A stretch of 33,512 nt of DNA from Deltaproteobacteria bacterium (GCA_016196825.1 JACPWY010000068.1:1-33512); one strand, 5' to 3'; shown: positions 7,274 to 16,547, numbered from the stretch's first letter. Notes: generated by a model not told the origin, from the letters alone. Numbers and translations: made by a program.

Positions 7274-8935
7274 CTATGGCGTTTGATGATAGTAGCCTGC
7301 TGGGGATTTTTCGGATTTGACGCCGAGAAAGACCCAGGCCGGCGTGCCGTCATCGAGCGTCGCGACCGGTTGGCGACTTGAGAGCCGAAGCCGGTGAATG
7401 CCTCTCAAGGGGCTTGTGAATCGAAAGAAAGTGAATTGGCCGCCGGTCGTTTGAGAGGAAGTGGCCGAAGCAAGAGTGTGGCCTTCTCGGTCGAAGGCCT
7501 CCAGCCGAGTCGAAGAATCGGTGGGAGCGAAGAGCGGAAGACCGATCAACATGACTTCTTGATTGGAAAACTTCTCCGGGCTGAGAATCCCGACTTCCGG
7601 CCAAATGGCTTGGCGCGTCCCAAACCTATTCGGAAATGCCGGGGGCTCGAGATAATTGCAGCCGCGATTCACGATGGTGGGATAGGGATTCACCGGAACG
7701 CAGTACGGGCGTTCGCGGTCGATAGTCGATGAGAGAGTCGACCATGCATCATAGCCCACCGAGGGCCACGAAAGATTTCGTGCGGTTGGAAGGCGGGGAA
7801 AGAAAACTCCCCCAGCGAATAGCCAGGCCACAAAAAGCGCATTCCCTGCGCGTCCGAGCGTCACCATCCGACGAGCGAGGAGAATGGCAATCGTGAGAAA
7901 TACCATCGCATTGGGGAGAATACCCCAACGGCCAAAGATTCCTTCCGGTGGAAAGTAGCCAACTGCAATGTCGAACCACTCGCCGATTTTCAAACTTACC
8001 AGAAGATTCACCCCAAAAACTAGGGTGAGACCGGTGAGTACGAGCCACAGATCGTCCCACCGTTTTCTTCTCCAAGACATCGCAATCGCCGCAAGAATTG
8101 CCAAGGAAGATAGAAGAGCCGAGATCCGGTGGCCCGGAGAATAGATCCGGCCAAACAGAGTATTGCCAGCGGCCGATATAAGATGGCTGAAAGCGCTCCA
8201 GAGCGATTTGAGGAGCCCCATTCCGTGCGAGCCGTTCCCCATCGAGTGAGTGTGTGAATACAGAGCGAGAGCGAGCGAGTAGCCGAGCTGGATGAGAAGA
8301 CCTCCTGTGAGCCAAAGAAAAAAGCGCCTCTCCATCCATCGGCCGCGTCCGTGGTGGTACAGAGCGAGCAGGGCACTCGGAATGAGGAAGGGGATGAAGA
8401 CCCCTTTCGAGCAGACAGTGAGAAACAAGATCGGGAGGATCCAGGGGCCGAGGTTCGTGACAATAGCTGGATGCGAAACGACGATAAAAAGTGGGATGAC
8501 GCCAAAATATGCGAAGTTGATGAAGACATGGCTCTGGTATTCTTCGAAAAATCCGAGCGCAAGCACGATGGCCAAACGAATCCAGTCAGACCGGACGACC
8601 CCCCGAAAATGGGGGAGCGCCAGGATAGCGCTCGAGGATGCAATGAAAATGATCGCAGTCCATTGGTACACTGCCGGCACCCACGCCACCGGAATGCGGG
8701 CGAGCTCAGTGACAACTGCCACAAGGCGCGGAAACCAGGGGAGGTATCCGGCGTCGTATTGAATCAGGTTTTTGATCAGGCCCTGGTGGTGCGCCGTGAA
8801 GAAAAAGTTGGTGGCCCCCTCTTCCCAGATCTGGGGGTGAAGGGTGAGGCTCGGGTAGTAGATGATCTTGATAAGCAAAACGGCCATCAGGCCGAGGGCG
8901 AACGCGCTGTAATCCTGGCTGCGAAATTGCGGCAT
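7274..8935 (-). CDS. Polytopic membrane protein, possibly GT-C type glycosyltransferase
   Basis: A 553-residue protein with about ten hydrophobic helices in the first 390 residues and a soluble, probably periplasmic C-terminal domain of about 160 residues. The first loop after helix 1 carries acidic residues in QIWEEGATNFF, then a long stretch to helix 2. This arrangement recalls GT-C enzymes that use polyprenyl-phosphate sugars, where a loop-1 acidic residue is catalytic. I do not recognise a family with confidence. No good Shine-Dalgarno precedes ATG 8935, so expression may be weak or the start may differ. It is divergent from the carboxylase operon and upstream of the barrel pair, which starts 75 bases further on. 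Confidence 0.6.
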   Translation of the reverse strand: MPQFRSQDYSAFALGLMAVLLIKIIYYPSLTLHPQIWEEGATNFFFTAHHQGLIKNLIQYDAGYLPWFPRLVAVVTELARIPVAWVPAVYQWTAIIFIASSSAILALPHFRGVVRSDWIRLAIVLALGFFEEYQSHVFINFAYFGVIPLFIVVSHPAIVTNLGPWILPILFLTVCSKGVFIPFLIPSALLALYHHGRGRWMERRFFLWLTGGLLIQLGYSLALALYSHTHSMGNGSHGMGLLKSLWSAFSHLISAAGNTLFGRIYSPGHRISALLSSLAILAAIAMSWRRKRWDDLWLVLTGLTLVFGVNLLVSLKIGEWFDIAVGYFPPEGIFGRWGILPNAMVFLTIAILLARRMVTLGRAGNALFVAWLFAGGVFFPRLPTARNLSWPSVGYDAWSTLSSTIDRERPYCVPVNPYPTIVNRGCNYLEPPAFPNRFGTRQAIWPEVGILSPEKFSNQEVMLIGLPLFAPTDSSTRLEAFDREGHTLASATSSQTTGGQFTFFRFTSPLRGIHRLRLSSRQPVATLDDGTPAWVFLGVKSEKSPAGYYHQTP

Positions 8936-8982
8936 GTGGGTGTCGTAATCTTAGAGCAACCATGCAGAAAAGGGGAGTGTTC

Positions 8983-9011
8983 TTGACTACTTCTGGGTGG
9001 GGTGGTGGTAT
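8983..9011 (+). promoter_or_regulatory. Candidate promoter for the carboxylase operon
   Basis: TTGACT, a 17-base spacer, then TGGTAT. The -35 is strong, the -10 weak (3 of 6). Transcription would begin only one or two bases before ATG 9021, giving a nearly leaderless mRNA. This fits the absence of a clear Shine-Dalgarno at that start. Pattern-based only. Confidence 0.3.
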
Positions 9012-9020
9012 TTGCCTCTT

Positions 9021-10571
9021 ATGAATTTAGAAGAGAAGTTTGATCACCTTCGGAGGCGAAACCACGAGGCCGAGCTGGCCGGTGGAGTTGAAAGAATTCA
9101 AAGCCAACACGAAAAGGGAAAGCTGACCGCGCGGGAGCGCATCACCTTCCTGCTCGATGAGGGCACCTTCGAAGAGTTGGACAAATTTGTCACCCACCGC
9201 TGCACCGATTTTGGAATGGAAGAGAAGAAGATTGCGGGCGATGGAGTGATCACGGGCTATGGGCGAATCTCCGGTCGTTCCGTCTACGTCTACGCACAGG
9301 ATTTCACCGTCTTCGGAGGATCGCTTTCGGCGACTCAGGCCAAGAAGATCTGCAAGGTACTCGACCTCGCCGTGAAAAACGGCGCACCGGTGATCGGCAT
9401 GAATGATTCTGGCGGCGCTCGAATTCAGGAGGGTGTCGAATCCCTAGCTGGCTATGGCGAGATCTTTTTCCGCAATACGCAGGCCTCGGGCGTAATTCCG
9501 CAAATCGCGGTCATCATGGGCCCGTGCGCTGGCGGCGCTGTCTACAGTCCCGGGCTTATGGACCTCATCTTCATGGTGAAGAAATCGAGCTATATGTTTC
9601 TGACGGGTCCCGATGTGATTAAGACCGTCACGCACGAAGACGTAACGATGGAAGAGCTCGGGGGAGCGCAGACCCACAGTGCGAAGAGTGGGGTGAGCCA
9701 TTTCGCCTGTGATGATGAGAAGACCTGTCTGCTTCTCGTCCGCGAGGTGCTGAGTTTCCTTCCGTCGAACAATTTGGATGCCGTGCCAATCATTAAGACC
9801 GAGGATTCCCCCACGCGGAGCGAAAGTAAGCTGCGGACGCTGATCCCAGAAAACTCGCGTCAGGCCTACGATATGGTGGAGGTCGTCGAAGCCGCGCTCG
9901 ATGACAACTATTTCCTCGAGATCCAGAAAGACTATGCGCAGAATATCTTAATCGGCTTTGGCAGTCTGAATGGTCGCTCGGTCGGCGTGGTGGCCAACCA
10001 GCCCAAGGTGTTGGCCGGCTGTCTCGATAACAACGCGTCCAATAAGGCGGCCCGATTCGTGCGATTCTGCGACGCCTTCAACATTCCCATCATCACCTTC
10101 GTGGATGTCCCCGGCTTTCTCCCTGGCACCGAGCAGGAGTTTGGCGGAATCATCAAGCACGGGGCGAAGTTGCTCTATGCCTATTCCGAGGCGACGGTTC
10201 CCAAGATTACGTTGATCACGCGCAAAGCTTACGGCGGCGCCTATGACGTGATGGCCTCCAAACACCTGCGCGCCGACATCAATCTGGCTTACCCTTCTGC
10301 CGAGATCGCGGTGATGGGGCCCGACGGCGCCGTAGCGATCGTGTTTCGCAATGAGTTGGCGAAGGCCAAAGACGCAACGGTTGAGAAAAAGCGTCTGATG
10401 CAGGACTATCTGGAAAAGTTTGCGACGCCCTACAAGGCCGCTGAACTGGGGTTTGTCGACGAAGTGATCTTCCCGGAGTTGACTCGTCCGAAACTGGTTC
10501 GAGCCCTTGAGATGTTGAAGAACAAGCGGGATCGAATGCCTGCGAAGAAGCACGGGAACATACCGCTGTGA
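9021..10571 (+). CDS. pccB: Acyl-CoA (probably propionyl-CoA) carboxylase, carboxyltransferase beta subunit
   Basis: 516 residues, the normal length for the PccB/AccD5 family. It transfers carboxyl from carboxybiotin to acyl-CoA, making methylmalonyl-CoA from propionyl-CoA or malonyl-CoA from acetyl-CoA. Family motifs: [10 protein letters not shown] near the N-terminus, the oxyanion-hole stretches [12 protein letters not shown] and [12 protein letters not shown] in the N domain, and [15 protein letters not shown] plus [12 protein letters not shown] in the C domain. The Asp in GGAYDVM (residue 409) sits where actinobacterial PccB has its specificity Asp, which favours propionyl-CoA (inference from memory of that family). 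ATG 9021 fits the family N-terminus ([10 protein letters not shown]) better than GTG 8997. It is the first gene of a three-gene operon and overlaps the next by GTGA. Confidence 0.93.
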   Translation: MNLEEKFDHLRRRNHEAELAGGVERIQSQHEKGKLTARERITFLLDEGTFEELDKFVTHRCTDFGMEEKKIAGDGVITGYGRISGRSVYVYAQDFTVFGGSLSATQAKKICKVLDLAVKNGAPVIGMNDSGGARIQEGVESLAGYGEIFFRNTQASGVIPQIAVIMGPCAGGAVYSPGLMDLIFMVKKSSYMFLTGPDVIKTVTHEDVTMEELGGAQTHSAKSGVSHFACDDEKTCLLLVREVLSFLPSNNLDAVPIIKTEDSPTRSESKLRTLIPENSRQAYDMVEVVEAALDDNYFLEIQKDYAQNILIGFGSLNGRSVGVVANQPKVLAGCLDNNASNKAARFVRFCDAFNIPIITFVDVPGFLPGTEQEFGGIIKHGAKLLYAYSEATVPKITLITRKAYGGAYDVMASKHLRADINLAYPSAEIAVMGPDGAVAIVFRNELAKAKDATVEKKRLMQDYLEKFATPYKAAELGFVDEVIFPELTRPKLVRALEMLKNKRDRMPAKKHGNIPL

Positions 10572-12058
10572 CACCAAAAAGAATTCTCATTGCCAACCGC
10601 GGCGAAATTGCCGTCCGTGTGATCCGCGCCTGTCGTGAGATGGGGCACACACCTTTGGCCATTTACTCGACAGCCGACAGGCTTTCGGCCCATGTGGCCC
10701 GGGCCGACATGGCCCATTGCGTGGGCGATGGGCCTTCTATCCACAGCTATCTCGTCATCGAGCATGTGATCAAGGCGGCTGAGGCGATGAAGGCCGACGC
10801 CATTCACCCGGGCTATGGGTTTCTATCGGAAAACGCGAATTTCGCGCGTGCGGTGGAGGACGCTGGCATCGTTTTCATCGGACCAACGGCTGATGTGATC
10901 ACCAAGATGGGCGACAAGGTGATGGCCCGTAAGACTATGGCCAAGGTGGGCCTGCCGCTCGTGCCGGGTACGCCAGAGGGCCTGACCGACGAAAACGAGG
11001 GGCTCAAGTTTGCTCGTGAGATTGGCTTTCCGATCATGATTAAGGCGGTGGCGGGTGGTGGTGGTCGCGGCATGCGCCTTGTTCAGAATGAGGGTGAGTT
11101 TCGCAATCTTTTCCAGCGCGCCTTTTCCGAGGCCTCCAAGGCGTTTGGCGATGGGCGGCTCTATCTCGAGCGGTATGTCTCCTCGCCCCACCACATCGAG
11201 GTGCAACTGATCGCCGATAAGCACGGGAACGTCTGCCACCTTTTTGAGCGCGAGTGCTCGGTGCAGCGTCGTCATCAGAAGGTGATCGAGGAGAGTCCGA
11301 GCCCATATCTTACCACGGATACCAGGGAAAAATTGTGCAAGGCGGCCGTTTCCGCGGCTCGGGACATTGGTTATGTGAACGTCGGCACGATAGAGTTTCT
11401 TGTTGACGAAAAACAGAACTTTTATTTCATGGAGATGAATACCCGTCTCCAGGTCGAGCACCCGGTCACCGAATGGGTGACAGGGATCGATCTTGTGAAG
11501 GAGCAGATCCGGGTAGCCTTCGGAGAGAAGCTGAGCTTTCGGCAGGAAGACATTCGTTCGAAGGGGCATGCGATCGAGTTTCGAATCTGCGCCGAGGATC
11601 CGGAAAAATTTCTTCCGCAAGCGGGTCGACTTCGCACGGCCCAGTTCGCGGGCGGGCTCGGTGTCCGAGTTGATACACACGTCTACCGCGGTTACGACAT
11701 TCCGGTATTTTATGATTCGATGATTGCGAAGCTCTCGGTGTGGGGTCGGGATCGCCAGGAGGCTATCCACCGTGGGCGCATGGCGCTCAGAGAGACCACG
11801 CTGACGGGCGTAAAGACCAATGTGCCATTGCACATCCAACTTCTTGAAAATGAAAAATTCGTGGCCGGCAATTACACCACAAAGCTTATTGGAGAGTCAT
11901 TTCACTATCAGCCGGCGGTCCCGAATGAAAATGAAACGAAGCTCAACATCATGGCCGTCGCCGTGAGCGCCTATCACCGAGATTACAAGGGGGCTTCGGA
12001 TGTGGATTCCACTTCGCTGTGGGGGGATCAGGGACGACGAGAGGGTTTGAGGGACTAG
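10568..12058 (+). CDS. Biotin carboxylase subunit of acyl-CoA carboxylase
   Basis: A 496-residue ATP-grasp enzyme that carboxylates biotin on the carrier protein using ATP and bicarbonate. The N-terminal domain begins [19 protein letters not shown], with [10 protein letters not shown] at about 80-89. The ATP-grasp glycine loop GGGGRGM is at 163-169. The catalytic region [10 protein letters not shown] is at 229-238 and [14 protein letters not shown] at 289-302. All key residues appear present. It is about 45 residues longer than typical AccC through a C-terminal tail after the biotin-carboxylase C-domain. The tail carries no biotinyl site, which is instead on the next gene. GTG start within the stop of the upstream subunit. 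AccC/PccA naming is not settled by sequence alone. Confidence 0.94.
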   Translation: MTPKRILIANRGEIAVRVIRACREMGHTPLAIYSTADRLSAHVARADMAHCVGDGPSIHSYLVIEHVIKAAEAMKADAIHPGYGFLSENANFARAVEDAGIVFIGPTADVITKMGDKVMARKTMAKVGLPLVPGTPEGLTDENEGLKFAREIGFPIMIKAVAGGGGRGMRLVQNEGEFRNLFQRAFSEASKAFGDGRLYLERYVSSPHHIEVQLIADKHGNVCHLFERECSVQRRHQKVIEESPSPYLTTDTREKLCKAAVSAARDIGYVNVGTIEFLVDEKQNFYFMEMNTRLQVEHPVTEWVTGIDLVKEQIRVAFGEKLSFRQEDIRSKGHAIEFRICAEDPEKFLPQAGRLRTAQFAGGLGVRVDTHVYRGYDIPVFYDSMIAKLSVWGRDRQEAIHRGRMALRETTLTGVKTNVPLHIQLLENEKFVAGNYTTKLIGESFHYQPAVPNENETKLNIMAVAVSAYHRDYKGASDVDSTSLWGDQGRREGLRD

Positions 12059-12062
12059 CCAG

Positions 12063-12572
12063 ATGCTCTTCTACATCCATCACAATTCCACGGAATACAA
12101 AGTGCGGGTCGAGGCGCGCCATGGCCGTACCTTCGTGCGGTTTGGCGATGAGCCGGAAAAAGAAATGGATATTTCCTTCTATGGCCATGAGTGCGTGATG
12201 CTCCATGAGCAGGAGGTCTTTTCAGCAAACATTTTGGGAGAAAAGACCGAGTATTCGGTCTTTCTTCCGGCGGGCAATCTTCAATTTCAGGTGGAGAGCG
12301 AGTATCGTCGTATTGTAGGGCTTCTCCGCGGGCAGTCCCTGACGAATGAAAACCATGTCTACGCGAAGATGCCTGGCAGGATCGCCAAGCTTTCCTGCAA
12401 AGTCGGACAGGAGATCAGTTCTGGTGACTCGCTTCTGGTTATGGAGGCGATGAAAATGGAAAACGAGATTCGCGCCTCTGTGTCGGGTAAAATATTAAGT
12501 ATCAATGTGAAAGAGGGGCAAGCCGTTGAGACCGGCGCCATGCTCATCGAAATCGAGCCTCTTGACGCCTAG
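12063..12572 (+). CDS. Biotin carboxyl carrier protein of acyl-CoA carboxylase
   Basis: 169 residues. The C-terminal 70 residues form a biotinyl domain with the canonical site EAMKMEN, the biotinylated Lys being about 131, and flanking MPGRIAKL and VKEGQAVETGAMLIEIE. The N-terminal about 95 residues are beta-rich and probably dock onto the biotin carboxylase or carboxyltransferase. The gene starts 4 bases after the carboxylase stop and completes a three-polypeptide enzyme, in contrast to the fused alpha chains of many propionyl-CoA carboxylases. A biotin protein ligase is needed and is not in this window. Confidence 0.92.
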   Translation: MLFYIHHNSTEYKVRVEARHGRTFVRFGDEPEKEMDISFYGHECVMLHEQEVFSANILGEKTEYSVFLPAGNLQFQVESEYRRIVGLLRGQSLTNENHVYAKMPGRIAKLSCKVGQEISSGDSLLVMEAMKMENEIRASVSGKILSINVKEGQAVETGAMLIEIEPLDA

Positions 12573-12682
12573 TCCCAGTTGGCTTGGCTTTAACGCACTG
12601 TTACCTTCTCGTGCGGTGCCCCTCATTTTTATTCGTTGAGTTACCGATAAGGTATACACGCCTCTCATCTGACGAAATAGCC

Positions 12683-14173
12683 ATGGAACAGGTTGTTCGA
12701 GTACACCCCTTTCTCAATCTCTTAAAGTTTCTCGGGGCTCTCGCCTCGTGTCTGGCGATCTTTCAAGGGCTAATGCTGTACTCGACTCTGGGTGACGATC
12801 ATGTCGGGCGAGACAGCCTGATTCTCCTGATGTTGCTGCAGCTGCTTCCGTTTTTCGTCGGCCTCGTTCGCATGCATGTGACGTTCCTGGCCTTCGTACT
12901 GCTGAATCATTGCTTCACTTATTCCTTCTCCAAGTACAATTCCATCTTCAACGTGATGGGGCTTCATCAGGTGCCGTTCGATTCGAAGATGGCCATTAAC
13001 GAGCTGATTTCTTGCACGGCGCTTATCATCGTCGGTTACGTCGTCATCAATGCCTTCGCGTGGCTGCGGGTACAGGCGGGTCGTCGCCGGAACATGATCA
13101 CGATAAGTCTTCCGAACAAACAGCTCGCCATCATCGGCATCATCGTTTTAACGAGTTCCATCTTAACCGGCCATCTGCCTGGCGCTTTCCACCAGATTCA
13201 CGATCTCGCATATGTGATGTGTCTAGTGCTCATGTTGAGCTCTGAGGCGTCACAGTCCAAGAAATTTCACACCGCTCTCATCATCGGTGCGCTCCTGAAC
13301 ATGTCTCACACGCTGGTGCAGTACGGGAGTCTCGTTGATTTCGGCCACTTTGCAGTCATTCTTTTCGTGCGAAGCTGTTTGGCCAAGAACGTGCGTGGCG
13401 TGGCCGGCGTGGTGTTTGTGGTGATCATCGGTCTTTTTATTCAACCGATCAAAGGTCTTTACCGAGTGCAGAGCCGCGCCGGCGATTTTTCGGTTCTCGA
13501 AAAGGCAGGCATTCTAGGAGATCTCGTCGAGTGGCGGTACTTCACCGAAGAGGGGTGGGCGTCCCAAAAGAAACTCGGGCCGGATAGAATTCCGATAGCG
13601 CTTAGCGAAAATGGCGAGGCAGAGGATGAGATGGAGTATGTGGGCGAAGATGAGGGCGGCGCGTTTTCGGCTCTGAGCATGGGTTTCACCCGTGTGCATG
13701 ACGATTCCTTCGAGCGAACTCTCGTGATGACCCCCTCACGCGTTCCGTACTGGGGCGGCGAGACTTACACCAACATGCTCTATATGTTCATCCCCCGATT
13801 TCTCTGGCCCGACAAACCCAGCTGGAAGCACTGGCACAAATTCGGAAAGGTGTACGGCTATCTGGCCCCCAATGATGATCAGACCAGCGTGTCTTTCAGT
13901 ATGTTTGCCGAGGCCTACATGAACTATGGTTTTGAGGGCCTGTATATTATCAGCTTCGTCTTTGGAATGATTCTGGCGATCGCTGAGCGGACGGCGTTCG
14001 CCATCTTTGGCGGCGCTTACATTTTTGCTTACATCTCACTTCTGACTCCGATGATGAACTACTCTGCCGATCTCGGCATCATGGTGAACCGCGAGGTAAT
14101 CGTGATCACGGCACTTCTCATCTTCCGTCCATTCCTCCTGCGCAATATTATTGGCGACGACTACAGTCGGTAG
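12683..14173 (+). CDS. Oligosaccharide/O-antigen polymerase-like membrane protein
   Basis: A 496-residue inner-membrane protein with roughly ten hydrophobic helices and a large hydrophilic loop in the second half (about 290-390, rich in acidic residues such as GEAEDEMEYVGEDEGG). After the loop comes a stretch ending FIPRFLWPDKP and then SFSMFAEAYMNYGFEG, a pattern I associate with Wzy-like repeat-unit polymerases. These join lipid-linked oligosaccharide units on the periplasmic side. ATG 12683 is chosen because the upstream extension from 12584 (MALTHCYLL...) is unlike the family. A TATACA -10-like element is 30 bases upstream. No flippase or other polysaccharide gene is directly adjacent, so the polymer is unknown. 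Confidence 0.6.
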   Translation: MEQVVRVHPFLNLLKFLGALASCLAIFQGLMLYSTLGDDHVGRDSLILLMLLQLLPFFVGLVRMHVTFLAFVLLNHCFTYSFSKYNSIFNVMGLHQVPFDSKMAINELISCTALIIVGYVVINAFAWLRVQAGRRRNMITISLPNKQLAIIGIIVLTSSILTGHLPGAFHQIHDLAYVMCLVLMLSSEASQSKKFHTALIIGALLNMSHTLVQYGSLVDFGHFAVILFVRSCLAKNVRGVAGVVFVVIIGLFIQPIKGLYRVQSRAGDFSVLEKAGILGDLVEWRYFTEEGWASQKKLGPDRIPIALSENGEAEDEMEYVGEDEGGAFSALSMGFTRVHDDSFERTLVMTPSRVPYWGGETYTNMLYMFIPRFLWPDKPSWKHWHKFGKVYGYLAPNDDQTSVSFSMFAEAYMNYGFEGLYIISFVFGMILAIAERTAFAIFGGAYIFAYISLLTPMMNYSADLGIMVNREVIVITALLIFRPFLLRNIIGDDYSR

Positions 14174-14282
14174 CATTGTGCAACAAAGCGCATTCTAAGC
14201 CCTCCCCGATTGTGCCTCTCTCACCGGCACGTCTGTTGCATTCACTCCCCCTGTAGAGACTTTGATTCTGTCAGGAGGAAAT

Positions 14283-14564
14283 ATGCAAACAGAAACTGTT
14301 CGTCCCGGTCTTATGGTCCACGCCAAAGGGGCCGGGAGCATGAAAGGTGAGCAGGGTAAGCATGTGGGCACCGTCGATCACATCGACGGCGAAAACTATA
14401 TCAAACTCACCAAAGACGATTCGCCCACTGCTTCGCATCGTTGGATCCCCTGCAATTGGGTTGAAAAGATTGAAGGCAACTCGGTCATCTTGAATAAGAC
14501 GGAGGAGGAGTTCAAGGCTCAGGTGTTGAACTACTTCCCCGGTGAGTTCAAGAAAACGGCTTAA
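14283..14564 (+). CDS. DUF2171 family small protein
   Basis: 93 residues, no signal peptide. It matches the DUF2171 pattern: an early V..GM/LMVHAK segment, HVGTVDHIDGENYIKLTKDD with a PRC-barrel-like beta fold, then HRWIPCNWVEKIEGNSVILNK. The function is not established. Members often occur with general-stress genes, and here it is followed by envelope genes. A consensus AGGAGG, 4 bases before ATG 14283, fixes the start and suggests strong translation. It opens a run of small genes, 22 bases before the OmpA-like gene. Confidence 0.8.
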   Translation: MQTETVRPGLMVHAKGAGSMKGEQGKHVGTVDHIDGENYIKLTKDDSPTASHRWIPCNWVEKIEGNSVILNKTEEEFKAQVLNYFPGEFKKTA

Positions 14565-14586
14565 CTGTTTTGAGAAGGAGAGAGAG

Positions 14587-15099
14587 ATGAAAACGCTAAT
14601 GAGTCAAATTCTGGTAGCTGGATCGTTGATGGTCTGGGCGGCCCAGGCGGCCGTGATTGTTGGGCCCAATGCCACTCTCACTTTCGAGCCGGGGAGAGCG
14701 CAGTTGACGCAGGAGTCGGAGAATCGTCTCAAGGATCTCGTCAGACAGGCCAAGCAACTCGGCAAGATCGACGAGGTCAAAATCGCAGCCTGGTCGGACA
14801 ACCCGACTCCGCGCGAGAACGAGGAGCTATCGAAAGCCGATCGTGAGTTGGCCGAAAACCGACTTGTGGCCGTCGAGAACTGTCTGAAGAAATACAAGGT
14901 CATCGATGTCGAGGCCTACAATATGGCGGAAAAGGCCAATTGGCTGGCTCGCACACTCCACACCGAGACAGCCGAAATGAAGGCTGAGATGGCTCGACCG
15001 AACGACATTCCGATGTTTAAGGAAGAGTACCAGGTCTTCAAGAACAACGGTGACGCCTCGAAGGCGGTCGTCGTGGCTCTCGTGAAGTTCCGCACCTAG
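14587..15099 (+). CDS. OmpA-like periplasmic/outer-membrane protein
   Basis: 170 residues with a signal peptide ending near WAAQA. The mature start TLTFEPGRAQLTQESENRL, followed by KIDEVKIAAWSDNPTPRENEELSKADRELAENRLVA in consecutive parts, matches the OmpA C-domain layout (the F-x-P-G-x-A-x-L-T and SDN stretches, then the R/S..RA..V helix). The usual R of the peptidoglycan-binding L-S-x-x-R-A motif appears only in diverged form (ADRELAENR), so diaminopimelate binding is uncertain. AAGGAG precedes ATG 14587. A strong terminator follows directly. Confidence 0.68.
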   Translation: MKTLMSQILVAGSLMVWAAQAAVIVGPNATLTFEPGRAQLTQESENRLKDLVRQAKQLGKIDEVKIAAWSDNPTPRENEELSKADRELAENRLVAVENCLKKYKVIDVEAYNMAEKANWLARTLHTETAEMKAEMARPNDIPMFKEEYQVFKNNGDASKAVVVALVKFRT

Positions 15100-15109
15100 T
15101 AGGAAAACT

Positions 15110-15142
15110 GGGGGCCCGGTCGTGAGATCGGGTCCCCTTTTT
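15110..15142 (+). terminator. Rho-independent terminator after DUF2171/OmpA-like genes
   Basis: A 9-bp stem GGGGGCCCG / CGGGTCCCC with one G-U pair, a 10-base loop, followed immediately by TTTTT. It lies 11 bases after the OmpA-like stop and 12 bases before the next start. It is the best intrinsic terminator in the window. Confidence 0.85.
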
Positions 15143-15153
15143 GGGAGTGCACT

Positions 15154-15645
15154 ATGAGATGCTTCGTCGCGAGAGTGTTGGTGCTGGCCCTTCTGGTCAT
15201 CGGTGGCGCCGCTCGGGGTGAAGAGCGAGGCACCGGGATCGGCGTCATTATCGGAGAGCCCACCGGTCTGACCGCCAAGGTTTGGAAAGGGGGAGGGCGG
15301 TCGGTGGACATGGGGCTGGCCTATTCCTTGGGCTATTACCTCCTTTTCTACTCGGATTACCTTGTCCACTTCTGGGAAGAGCCGAGCAATGTGGGGCAGT
15401 TGTCTCCTTACATTGGAATCGGTGCCGTAGTCTTGGCGGCAAGTGGCGGGCCGATCGGGCATCACTACTTCTGGGGCAATGGGGCGGCTGTGGGGGCCGG
15501 ATTGCGGATTCCTGTCGGTATCAGTTGGGTTCCGAGAGACGTGCCGCTCGGGGTTTTTGCTGAGATCGTTCCCGGAGTAGGAATATTGCCCAGCTCCTTC
15601 GCTTTCTTCCAGGGAGGAATTGGAATTCGTTACCTGTTTTCGTAA
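15154..15645 (+). CDS. Small exported barrel-like protein
   Basis: 163 residues. A signal peptide (RVLVLALLVIGGAARG) is followed by Gly/aromatic-rich alternating strands: GIGVIIGEPTGLTAKVW, DMGLAYSLGYYLLFYSDY, YIGIGAVVLAASG, AVGAGLRIPVGISW, FAEIVPGVGI and a C-terminal GIGIRYLFS. The opening GEPTG-T-K-W and the terminal aromatic pattern resemble small outer-membrane barrels annotated as hypothetical in deltaproteobacterial-type genomes. The size suits an 8-strand barrel. No enzyme motif. It begins just after a terminator, so it should have its own promoter or rely on readthrough. It is followed 13 bases later by the Lmo0937-like gene. Confidence 0.6.
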   Translation: MRCFVARVLVLALLVIGGAARGEERGTGIGVIIGEPTGLTAKVWKGGGRSVDMGLAYSLGYYLLFYSDYLVHFWEEPSNVGQLSPYIGIGAVVLAASGGPIGHHYFWGNGAAVGAGLRIPVGISWVPRDVPLGVFAEIVPGVGILPSSFAFFQGGIGIRYLFS

Positions 15646-15658
15646 GGAAGGGGACAAT

Positions 15659-15811
15659 ATGCTTTGGACAATCTTCGTTATTCTGCTCGTCAGTTGGCTT
15701 TTGGGAGTCGTGAGTTCCTACACGCTTAACGGTTACATCCACCTGCTGTTGATTATTGCCGTCGCCGTGGCCCTCATTCGACTCATTCAGGGACGGCGTC
15801 TGTTCGATTAA
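15659..15811 (+). CDS. Lmo0937-family small membrane protein
   Basis: 50 residues with two hydrophobic segments (TIFVILLVSWLLGVVSSY and IHLLLIIAVAVALIRLI) separated by TLNGY, and the family's conserved basic end IQGRR. Proteins of this kind are widespread, very short and often stress-linked. No biochemical role is known. AAGGAAGGGG precedes ATG 15659, which is preferred over the upstream frame from 15620. Confidence 0.8.
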   Translation: MLWTIFVILLVSWLLGVVSSYTLNGYIHLLLIIAVAVALIRLIQGRRLFD

Positions 15812-15833
15812 TTGATTCAAGAAAAAACAAAAA

Positions 15834-15863
15834 GAAGAGGGGGCCTCAGCGGCCTCCCCCTTC
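15834..15863. terminator. Hairpin with U-rich tract on minus-strand side
   Basis: GGGGGCC, loop TCAGC, GGCC(T)CCCCC with flanking GAAG/CTTC: a strong stem with a one-base bulge or G-U pair. On the minus strand it is followed by a T-rich tract (CTTCTTTTTGTTTTTT), as in a terminator. On the plus strand an A-rich tract precedes it but there is no U-run. It lies 23 bases after the Lmo0937-like stop, so it probably ends that transcript or blocks antisense reading. Confidence 0.5.
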
Positions 15864-15932
15864 GTCATCAAGTTGGGTACCATCGCAAAAACCCGAAAGA
15901 AATCGCCGGAGCGTTTCTAACTGCAACGATCG

Positions 15933-15946
15933 TGAGTGCGCACTCA
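15933..15946. promoter_or_regulatory. 14-bp perfect palindrome upstream of DUF4142 gene
   Basis: TGAGTGCGCACTCA is its own reverse complement. It lies about 73 bases before the DUF4142 start, in a gap bounded by a hairpin terminator, which is where a promoter is expected. It has the form of an operator for a dimeric regulator. I cannot name the regulator. Confidence 0.35.
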
Positions 15947-16018
15947 GCGCATTACGCACAGCGAATGGTGTTAACCAGCCCATCGTAGCTGGCACCCTTC
16001 TTGCTCACTTGAAAGGAC

Positions 16019-16543
16019 ATGAGAAGTTGGATTCCCATAGCGGGGTTGATTGGGTCGATTACATTCGCGGTGGCGGCGTTCGATTCGTCGAGGCGGCAGC
16101 TGAGCGATGCTCAGTGGGGCCAGCTCCTGATCGCGAGCCATCAGGCAAGCCTGGCCGTGGCAGAGCAAGGGTTGGCCAAAGCCCAAAGCGCCAGAATCGT
16201 CTCCTTTGCTGAAGTGGTCGTGGATGATCATAAGGAGTGGCTGCGCAACACGATTGATGTTCTGGGCAAAAACCATATTGCACCCCGGGACAGTGAAGTG
16301 AGTCACGAGATTGTGACCACGGAGAATGCTCAGGTCGCGGCCCTCTCCATGATGGATGGTGGGCCCGCGGACAAAGCGTTTATCAAGATCGAGCTCGCCA
16401 ACCACGAACGATTCTTGAAAATGATTCGCGAAAATGGCTTTGCCCAGGTGAAAAACTCAGCGCTGAGAACTTACCTAGCCGAAGCGGCGAGCGAATTCCA
16501 GAAACACGCGGACGAGGCAAAGCTGATATTGGGGGGACTCTAA
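16019..16543 (+). CDS. DUF4142 exported ferritin-like helical protein
   Basis: 174 residues with a signal peptide or anchor (IPIAGLIGSITFAVAAF). The mature part is all-helical with the DUF4142 pattern: LLIASHQASLAVAEQGLAKAQS, then SFAEVVVDDHKEW, later IELANHERFLKMI and a final helix. The family is predicted to form a ferritin-like four-helix bundle in the periplasm. Its function is unknown and it is often linked to stress response. AAAGGA lies close to ATG 16019. The next gene follows 4 bases after the stop, so the two are co-transcribed. Confidence 0.8.
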   Translation: MRSWIPIAGLIGSITFAVAAFDSSRRQLSDAQWGQLLIASHQASLAVAEQGLAKAQSARIVSFAEVVVDDHKEWLRNTIDVLGKNHIAPRDSEVSHEIVTTENAQVAALSMMDGGPADKAFIKIELANHERFLKMIRENGFAQVKNSALRTYLAEAASEFQKHADEAKLILGGL

Positions 16544-16547
16544 TCCA

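Noticed and set aside
10823..11839. 338-residue minus-strand frame
   Set aside because: Fully antisense to the biotin carboxylase gene, whose motifs are intact. His/Arg-rich shadow translation.
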